Assembly (NCBI GenBank): GCA_933207985.1 | Contig: OW240913.1 | Span: 100,289,126-100,353,125, forward strand | DNA: 64,000 nt | DNA from: Pelobates cultripes | Lineage: Eukaryota; Chordata; Amphibia; Anura; Pelobatidae | Reading direction: 5' to 3' | Shown here: piece by piece, positions 56,040 to 64,000 of the stretch | Position numbering within the stretch: the first letter of the stretch is position 1 | How the letters are laid out: every line of letters begins with the position of its first letter | The notes under the pieces: model-generated | The model's input: the letters and a program-made list of their open reading frames with translations, nothing else | What the model was told of the DNA's origin: nothing | The model's database searches: none | Translations under genes and position numbers: made by a program

Positions 56040-58252
56040 CATTTTGGGAGTTATGGTCCTACCACAGCTGGAATGGGCTACATTTTGGGGCATCTTTTTA
56101 TTTGTAATATAAAGATGAATTCATCCACTTGGCTTTCTGCCAATGTTCTCAGAGGAGTTTGAATGCAGTGTCTGTGATTTCACAGAGCAGTGCTGATTGA
56201 CCTGGGCATTCCAGATGTTTTAAACTACACTCCCCATCACTCTCTGCCAGTTGCTTTACACGTGTAAATATAATACAGCATACTATAAGTATTGTACGTG
56301 CAATGCAGTATTATCAAAATATAGAGAGAGAAGGAGAAAAATCAAACCGATGTTTTTTTAAAAAACATTACGCTTCGTGGAGAATTATTTAAAATATTAG
56401 TTAGACGCTTTGTTCATGTTAACCCCTCATGAACCTGTCACATTCTACGCTGCCATAACCCGCAGCTCCATACAGCCCTGCTGTTCTAGAAGTATGACGT
56501 TCTATTTTAAGATAGATTTAATAAAGGCTGGTTTACGATGGAATTATTCTGTAACTGGCCCTTAAGGAGTTAAGTTATCCGTCCTTGGGATAGTCACTCA
56601 GTCTGTTAGAGAGGCAGTTTTAGTATTTCGAGAACTTGCACACTACAGAAAATCAGAAGGCGTGTTGTAATTCACTGTGTTTTGAGGTTGGGAATTTTTT
56701 TAGCGTTTGTGGTTTTTTAACCCTTCAGTGTCAGACATAACCGGTTAACACCTTTTGATGACCAGGACGTAGTGCATCGTATGTAAGAATAACGACGAAT
56801 ACAATTTAGAATTTTACAACACAGTCAATCCTAACGTTCACCGAAAATGCACAATTACTGAAAAACAAAACTTATCTGGAAAAACTCAGCTTCCGGGATG
56901 GCGAGAGTAAAAAGTAGCTATCTTTTTTTCTTTTTTTTTATCGTAATTTATTTATACGTACATCTATGTAAAAATACATTTTCTGTCCGTGTAATGAATG
57001 GGGTTAATAGCGTTTTGTGCCATCATTATTGTGAGTGATACAGGAAGAGGCCTGGTCAGTTACGCCCTCCACATCACGTGATGCAGACAGGAGGGGGGCT
57101 GTCGCTATAACAGAGCTCTTGAAAAGGCGTGTGTGTGTGTTAGCTAGCCAGACAATCTCCCCTCAGGGTACTTTTTGTGTGTACAGAATGATCTGCTTTC
57201 ATTTTGAGCAGCGAATACTTCTCTAGAGATACTTTTTCTGCTCCTTGTAGCGGTTTTTCTGTCTGTACTGTTTCCAGAAGGGGATATCATACGGCAAAGT
57301 TGGGACAGTGGTACACAATTAGGGTATGAAGCTGTAGTTGTTATGGTGCTTGGAAGATCCTTACAAATTGCATTAAATTGCAATTTAGCTGAATTGTCTC
57401 TTGGCTAGCGAGCGTGATCTGGCATCAGCTGCGCTTTAATCTACAGAGACATCTGGCTTTTCCTGCTGGGGAAGCTTAGATGTGACAGATGTGGTGCAGG
57501 AGCAAGCTGAGGCCGAGCTAAGTTGCCAAACTGCACTAAAACAGGTTATGGTGCTTCTTAAACCCTTTAAAGTGTCGAAGTAGGTAGTTATGTTCCATTT
57601 TGACTATTATATTAGTTTTATCTTTGATTGTTTCCTGACATTAAAGGGTTAAACCCCTCTGCTTTCTAACAGTGTAATGGGTGGTTTATTCACTAAACTG
57701 GGAATTATGCAAAATTGACAATGGAATTGCAATTTCTACTTAAATAGCATAGCTGGATAATTGTTCTAGTTTGGGATTTTTTTCCCAGGAGAGAGGGGTG
57801 GTTGCCTATATTTTGTCATTTTGGTGAATAACACAATATGGGCGTACGGGCCTTATAATAAACTGAAAGGCAGGCCACTGAATGATGGGGCAAACCTACA
57901 GCTCACATATCGGAAACCTTTTGTCCTGTGGCTATAATCGTTATATCAGCAGATTGACTGTTTGTTTTACATCTGATCGGAATGTTTGTGTGTGCTCAGA
58001 GCTAGGGATCTATTGTGCTTATTGCATGCTTTCCATTGTCTATCAATGTAAGTATTGCCTTGAAATCTAAGCCCTTTGTAAATAATCGTATCTGAAAAAA
58101 AGAAAAAAAGGCCCTGAAAGGAACTGGTTTGGGATTTGCTTTCACTTGAAGAAATGGCTGTAAAATAAAGAGCCAATGATTAACCCAGGAACATCCAGTT
58201 AAGAGGACATTCCAGGCTGGAATTTAAATACATTATATAGATAATGCCTACA
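56040..58252. other. Intergenic stretch with repeat debris
   Basis: Includes GTTATGGTGCTTGGAAGATC ... GGTTATGGTGCTTCTTAAAC (57,339-57,570), remnants of the GGTGCTTGGAGTA-type MITE. No convincing exon on either strand. Confidence 0.4.
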
Positions 58253-58279
58253 ATATATATATATATATATATATATAAT
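58253..58279. repeat. (AT)n microsatellite
   Basis: About 13 AT units. Confidence 0.85.
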
Positions 58280-58362
58280 ATGTATCCAGGGAGGGGGCCG
58301 TACAGCCAACCGGGACAGTTGCATGGTGCTGAAGCTCCTCAGGGATATCACATTCTTGAGCC

Positions 58363-58373
58363 CACATTGGATT
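58363..58373 (+). repeat. Target-site duplication of truncated L1, left copy
   Basis: CACATTGGATT, repeated at 60,028-60,038; followed by the inverted poly(A) run. Confidence 0.75.
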
Positions 58374-60027
58374 ATTTTTTTTTTGACAATCTTTATTTTC
58401 AGTGGATTTTCAAGTGGGGGTACAGAAGGTAATAAAGGGAAAGCAGTCAAATCTGTGTTAAGGACATGCATTGTCGGTAGCATACATTCACAATCCCTGG
58501 TCACGTTTCACAATTGCGGTTTGACATCTCGTGGGTGTTCGGGGTTGGAAAGGTAGAAATAATTGTTGACACATTGTGCATCTATTCGTACATCGCAGGT
58601 GACTAGTGCCTTTTGCAATATATCGCCCTCTTGCTTTTGTAGTTCTTTGGCACCAGTAATTAGGGGTGGGTGGGCCAGGTGTGGGACCCTGCAGTGGTCG
58701 AGCGTTCTGTGGCCTGTGCTGCGGCGTGAGTGGTAGTGGGCCGTAAGGTGTCTAGGGCGTCCCGGGTGTGGGCAGTACGTTGCCCTGCCTGCGAGGGGTT
58801 CTGTCCACTGGTCGCCTCCAGGTCTGCATTAGCTGTGGCGTCTGTGTGTGGCTATTCGCAGATTATGTGATACGGTCAGTGTCTGGGCGTGGGACGGTCC
58901 GGTCTGGTGGGAGTCACAGGGGAGAGGAAAGAAAGAAAGAGTGGGAGTAGAGAAAATAAAGAGAAAAAAAAGGGGGGGTAGGTTGTAGCTGAGCAAGGGT
59001 GGGCGAGGCGGAGGGGAGAGAAGGGGGGAAGGAGGAGGGGTGTGAGGACCTGGGTATGCTATTTAGGGGATTGTTCTAGCCACCGAAATGTACATGAGCC
59101 AGGGAGTCCATGTCTCGTTACAATTTTCTGTCCGGCCCCGGAGGGCCGCAGTCATAGTCTCCATGGCGTGGATTTCTCCCACTCTATCCACCCATTGTTG
59201 GAACGTAAGGGCAGTCGCCTTCTTCCATAGAGTGGGTATCAGGGACTTCGCGGCTGTCAGCAGGTGCCTCGTCGGTGATTTCTTGTAGGTTTTGAGCGTC
59301 ATGCTCGTGTGATGTAGCAACATGGGAAGGGGCTGGAGCGGGAGGTCTGGGTCTGATATTTCTCAGATTTTGGTATTCACCATCTCCCAGATGGGGGTGA
59401 TTCCTGGACACGCCCACCAGACATGGAGCAGAGTGCCTCTTTCCTCCCCGCACCTCCAGCGTGTCTCGTTGTTTTCCAGGGACATGCGATGTAGCACGTA
59501 TGGTGTTCTGTACCAGGTCGTCAGGAACTTGTAGCTCATCTCCTGGTACTTTGAGCTAACAGAGCTTTTGTGTGTGAGTAGGAATATTTTGTCCCATTCC
59601 TGGGTAGTCAGGATTTCTCCGGTTTCTCTTTCCCATCTTGCGATGAATTTCGGTGGTGGTCTGTTTTCTCCTTCCATAAGCATCGCGTACAGTGTCGAGA
59701 CTAACCGTTCCAAGTGTTGCCTGTTCGAGCAGAGTGTCTCAAAATGTGTGAGGTCTCGGTGGAATTGTTGTTTGGTCGTCGAGGCGGAGTAGTAGGACTT
59801 GACCTGCAGGTATCGGAGTCTGTCAAGAGCAGTTGGAGTGGTGTCAGGGAGCAGGTCTGTCAGGTTTTTGAGGGTGCCACTGTCACACCATTGTCGTATA
59901 TAGATCCAGTCCGTTTGTGCAAAATGTTTTAGGTCCGCCGGTGTCAGTCCACCCCCGATGTCTGGGTTACAGGTGAGGGGCGTGAGCAGACTGGTGTGGG
60001 TGGTCAGCTGTTGCGGGTAGCGGAGGG
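58374..60027 (-). mobile_element. 5'-truncated L1 copy (about 1.65 kb)
   Basis: Minus-strand 3' fragment of an L1: ORF2 C-terminus (next entry), a 3' UTR with a long pyrimidine tract (plus-strand G/A-rich at 58,915-59,045), and a poly(A) tail (plus T run 58,375-58,384 preceding GACAATCTTTATTTTCAG, similar to GACAATTTTTATTTAGCC in the full-length element). An 11-bp direct repeat CACATTGGATT flanks it. It is a different subfamily from the full-length copy, judging from ORF2 sequence. Confidence 0.88.
59063..60027 (-). pseudogene. L1 ORF2 C-terminal fragment with a nonsense codon
   Basis: Reads TLCSNRQHLERLVSTLYAML, then REGxTxILTTQEWDKIF-like sequence (GEILTTQEWDKIFLLTHKSS), SYKFLTTWYRTPYVLHRMSL and the zinc-knuckle-like RWRCGEERGTLLHVWWACPG (compare CWRC...HIWWTCPA in the intact element; the first Cys is replaced by Arg). 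A stop follows NTKI at about 59,362, and the same frame continues as EISDPDLPLQPLPMLLHHTS to the natural end near 59,063. So there is one nonsense change and no frameshift in the last 650 bp. Confidence 0.85.
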
Positions 60028-60038
60028 CACATTGGATT
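60028..60038 (+). repeat. Target-site duplication of truncated L1, right copy
   Basis: CACATTGGATT, matching 58,363-58,373. Confidence 0.75.
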
Positions 60039-60745
60039 TTATTGTTCTCATTTCGGCTAAAATCTTGACCACAACCCCGAGGAACACTCTGTAGCTATTT
60101 TTGCACTTTTTTGCCTGTAGAGGGTGGACACAGCCCATGACAGATTTATCAGCAGTTGCACTAGAGGTATGAGAGGCGGACGATCCTCTGCCTTGTTTTG
60201 GAGCTTGCTTTAATTGAACCCTGTCCCCCCTCCCACTCTTGACCGGTGGGGGGTAACCCGGTCATCACTGGAGTCTTAGAACTGTCACCTATCAAAGACC
60301 CACACTTTTCTGACTAGTCAGAGAGTTGGGGCCTGGTAGCCAAAATGGCCACCCCACTGGGGCCTGCAGTCGGGGACAGCACCATGCAGTCATCTACCCA
60401 TGTGGAACCGCTACTCATGGGGTACGTTCGCATCTGTGCATCATTCTGGTTTGGTAAAAGAGGGATTACCTCTACTGCTGTTATCCAAAGCGTGGCCCCT
60501 TAGAGCTGTCCTGAAAGTAGCAACACCCCCCATGTGTTCCGGGAGAGGAGCATCACAGGGGAAGGTGCATGAAGCCACAACATCATATTTGCTGCAATCT
60601 ATCCTGCTGCAGAGGACTAGGCGTCTTCACCCCCAGGCGTGTATAGACAGATCCACAAGCCTTCCTGTCATGCTGCTGGGAGCACATGAGATCTCCGGCC
60701 GATGCTCAGACTGTCTGTCTGGGAAGTATTTGATTGGACTCTCTA

Positions 60746-60884
60746 CAGCAAGGGTAGGCAACCTTCGGCATCCCAGATGTTTTGGACTACATCTCCCATA
60801 ATGCTCTTACAGCCATAATGCTAGCAAAGCATCATAGGAGGTGTAGTTCACAACATCCGGAGTGCCGAAGGTTGCCTACCCCTG
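60746..60884. mobile_element. 139-bp CAG...CTG MITE
   Basis: CAGCAAGGGTAGGCAACCTT...GACTACATCTCCCATAATGC at the left, and the inverted AAGCATCATAGGAGGTGTAG...AAGGTTGCCTACCCCTG at the right. Flanked by CTCTA on both sides (60,741-60,745; 60,885-60,889). A hAT-like MITE by its ends, though only 5 bp of the flank match. Confidence 0.75.
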
Positions 60885-62685
60885 CTCTAGAGGCTTGGGC
60901 TCCATGGGGGGCTTCCTTGGGGTGGCCGATAGTATTGGAAACCAGATCTCTCCATCCCTGGTCAAAAGTTAGGTAGCACATGGGACTTACAAAATCCATT
61001 GTACAGCACTACAGAATTTGCTGGTGCTATATAAATAATAAAATAATAAATAGATGTTCTCCCTGAGATATTGCTTGCTATGCCTAAGCTGTTTCACTCT
61101 ATAAAAGTGCTCTCACTGCTCTATTTGCTCAGCTGCTATAGTATAACCAACTCACCCAGTGGTATTAGTCTCTTGCACTACGTCACAGCTGTTTGGTTGT
61201 CTCTGACGTGTCTTAGCTCATTCTGTTTAAATCTATTAGATCTGTATTTTTGCTGTCTTTCTTTCATTTTACTGTAAATAATTGCAGTTCTATTGACATT
61301 TCATACTTTGCTAGCTTTTTGCATTGACAAATATACTCTAGTGCAGGAGTTCCCAATTAATTGTTCCCATGGAACCCTTTGACATAGTGTATCAACATCG
61401 TGGGACCTTCCCGTTCCTTATGCTTGTAGTATATTTTGTTTTACACCCAGCACAGCTAACTGTAACTTACTGTCCCCAGGCAGCAAAGCACGTGTGTTTT
61501 ATTAGAAACATAGAATGTGACGGCAGATAAGAACCATTCGGCCCATCTAGTCTGCCCAATATTCTAAATATTCTCATTAGTCCCTGGCCTTATCTTATAG
61601 CTAAGATAGACTTATGCCTATCCCACGCATGCCTTGACTCCCTTAGATGCGCTCGCACGGTACAACGTGCACTAAGAACATGCAGGGAGCGCTTTATAGT
61701 CCTGAATGCTGGTGTGGCCGGCCAGGCAGCCTGGCAGCAGGTGGGCCCGTCAGTTTTCCAGACAGGCCCATCTATTATAGGCATCACGGCTTAAATAAGT
61801 GGTAACGCCCCAGCCACTGCATCCTGATTCCATACCCTTCCATTGTTAGGAGGTAATGCAACATATGTTATAACAGACACTTATCCTAATTACAACAATA
61901 GATCTGATTTATCTCCCTCTCTTAAAAATTGGGGAGCTCTGTCCATATGAACCAGTCTCTATTGCTACCATCCAAACCTACTTAACAGGAACATTAGAAA
62001 GCTTCCAGGCTTTATTCTAAATACATATTACTCAATAGAGCCTGATCTGGGTGGACTCCAACTTGTAGTGAAACATTGTGAAGTAAAAACGCTGAACTGT
62101 AACAATTCTCCAACTCATAGCACGGCTACTTTGACATTTATTTTGACAGCTCAATCTCAATTCATTACATTTAAAAGTGATTTGCCTAATTTCAGTCATA
62201 ACGGATGAAGTGGGAACATTCGCCAAGTCTGTTATGTTTTCAATTCACGCGTTTTGGCACAAAAAATGAAATTCACTTTTAATTCCTCCCAGTTCATACT
62301 TTGTTGCTATAAACCATGGACTTGTATCAATGCGGAGCTTGTCTGCTATGTGAGAAAGCTTTCACTAGTCACTGCACATTGACACTCCTGGTTATCTGTG
62401 CAGAACTAACAAACGAGGACTTAGAGATTTGTTTCAATCAGAACTGCAGTTTGTCCGAATCAGGGCCGATTGGGCAATCGGTCAAATTCCCGAACTTCGA
62501 ATCGAGAAGGAACCTGAATCACGAACCAACTGAAATAGGCAATGGCTGAGGATACTCGTTTTTGGTCATGATTCTGGATCAAAAAAGAGATGATTAATGT
62601 GGAAAAAAGACGATTGATGGCTATAATACAGTCACTACATGTAGATTACAGGGGAAAAAGGAGGCAGAAAAAATTCTCTATATGT
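60885..62685. other. Intergenic stretch with interspersed repeat fragments
   Basis: 60,990-61,050: L2-like tail (TTGTACAGCACTACAGAATT...TGCTATATAAATAATAAAA). 61,504-61,640: AACATAGAATGTGACGGCAG, AAGAACCATTCGGCCCATCT, AGTCTGCCC...AGTCCCTGGCCTTATCTTAT, a widespread frog interspersed repeat. 62,030-62,310: diverged short foldback MITE. No exon recognised. Confidence 0.5.
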
Positions 62686-63125
62686 GTAAAGGGATACTAT
62701 AGTCACCAGAACATCTACAACTTAATGTAGTTCTGCCTGTCCCTGCAGGTTAATATACATTGCTGCCTTGTAACATTTCTAATGGCAATCACTCAGACCG
62801 CTACTAGAGGTGCTTTCTGGGTCAGTGCTGCACAATGTGCTCTGCATGGAGATGCTGAACGCTCCCCATAGAAATGCATTGAACTAATGAAGAAATGCTG
62901 ATTGGCACAGCATTGGATTGGCTGAGATCATTAAATCTGATGACCTCAGCCAAGGAAGTGGGGCAGGGCCATCTGCAGGTAAATTGGCGCGGCGCTGGAA
63001 AAAAGGTAAGAAAAAACTCCATTTTTAAGGGGGGAGGGGCAAAGGGAGCCAGCCACCTAAAAAGTGCATTGAGAACTATAGTGTCATGAACACATGGTTT
63101 TATACCTGACAATATAGTGATCCTA
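62686..63125. mobile_element. TTAA-type MITE copy (AGGGATACTATAGTCACC)
   Basis: GTAAAGGGATACTATAGTCA ... GACAATATAGTGATCCTAT, with internal CCGCTACTAGAGGTGC remnants and ATTGGCACAGCATTGGATTG seen also in the 17.4-kb copy. The outer TTAA is lost on both sides. Confidence 0.65.
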
Positions 63126-64000
63126 TACATAATATCTGTAAAATAAATGGTGGGAAAATGCTCCTATCAGTGTACTGTAATAATTTTAGATTATGTATAT
63201 ATTTTGCAGTACACTGGCCCATTTTTGTGCTCTTTTACTTTGTCTGTTTCGGATCCCAAATTGGTTTTTTTCGGTACCGAAATACAGGCATCCAAAAAGT
63301 TGAATTTCCTCACAGAACTCTACAACAAACCATTGTTCAGTTTCTTCTGTCTCAGCCTCTGTGTCACTTGATTTACACCCTGCACTGAAACAGATTAATT
63401 AAAAAACGAATATGTCAATAAACCGTTTAACAGCCATATTATAGGCCATAAAACCAAGCAGCAGTTGGTTAATATTTGGAAGATTTTTATTGGTGCGATT
63501 AAAAGATTAAACATTAAACTTGCAGAACATAAAAGCACTTCCTTATAATTGTTGTTATTTTGAGCTCGCTGAGGTTTTAAGAAGCGCTTAAAGTGTTGCA
63601 ACACTGGCATCTGTCAATCCAAGAAAATACATTTTAAAGAGATACATCTGTATGTGCAACGTAATACAACTTCACTCGTGGGGATTTTTCCACAAAATAC
63701 GGAATTGTGGTGAACCAACAAAAATGACGCCAACATTGCAGAGTTGTCAATACAGCGGAGTTGTAGAATTTCCCTGTAACGGATCTCCTATACTCCGACT
63801 GAGTATATCCATTGTAAGTCTCCCAAATCCCAAGTGAAACCGTGATCAGAGCCCTTGGTTACCCAAACATCAGTCGAGACTAGATGAAGGGTACAACAGG
63901 AATAAGTTTAATGGGACAAGGTACAGCCAATTTATACAAAACATGGACACAGTCAAACCCGCCCTGGAACACACCCACAACATGCCCATAACACTCACAC
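63126..64000. other. Right edge; weak terminal-exon candidate only
   Basis: AT-rich. On the minus strand TTTTCTTGGATTGACAG/ATGCCAGTG (acceptor near 63,611) is followed by an open stretch (MPVLQHFKRFLKPQRAQNN...) and an AATAAA signal near 63,485-63,490. I do not recognise the peptide. Nothing else seen. Confidence 0.3.

Overview
The window looks like a piece of a vertebrate genome, most likely an anuran amphibian. The evidence is split genes with GT-AG introns, two recognisable vertebrate genes, a full-length Tx1/L1-type retrotransposon, and many copies of TTAA-flanked MITEs and L2/CR1-like tails of a kind I know from frog genomes. Species cannot be fixed from the sequence. There are no operons, no CRISPR array and no convincing tRNA or rRNA gene.

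Left part (1-26,700, minus strand): ten phase-consistent coding exons of GOLIM4 (Golgi integral membrane protein 4, GPP130). They run from the conserved luminal stem coiled coil at about 20.0 kb leftwards to about 1.9 kb. The acidic C-terminal exons lie beyond the left edge. The first exon (cytosolic tail and membrane anchor) was not found. A phase-compatible extra exon candidate lies at 26,599-26,665. The introns carry a CR1-like relic interrupted by an L2-like LINE (about 4.1-6.1 kb), a 1,237-bp decayed Tc1/mariner transposon with 37-bp inverted repeats (15,080-16,316), several TTAA MITEs, and a 1,248-bp non-autonomous hAT-like element full of minisatellite with a perfect 8-bp target duplication (25,306-26,553).

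Middle (26,700-48,300): repeat-dominated. It holds an unidentified AT-rich repeat with an internal 138-bp direct repeat, then a 100-N assembly gap (28,906-29,005), then intergenic or intronic DNA with TTAA MITEs, foldback elements and an L2 tail. At 38,866-45,137 lies a full-length L1 element on the minus strand. Both its ORFs are open (317 and 1,280 codons), it has a poly(A) tail, and a 16-bp target-site duplication flanks it. It looks young and possibly competent.

Right part (48,300-64,000): PDP2 (mitochondrial pyruvate dehydrogenase phosphatase, catalytic subunit 2), minus strand. Its whole 532-codon CDS is in one exon with a clear splice acceptor just upstream, so the 5' UTR is split; a possible first exon ends at 55,492. 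Further right are a 43-bp tandem repeat, a 5'-truncated L1 copy with its own target duplication (58,374-60,027), a 139-bp CAG...CTG MITE, another TTAA MITE and a weak candidate terminal exon near 63.5 kb.

GOLIM4 and PDP2 act in different compartments (Golgi/endosome cycling; mitochondrial matrix control of pyruvate dehydrogenase) and have no known functional link. In human they lie on different chromosomes, so their adjacency across an N gap is either a lineage rearrangement or a scaffolding join.
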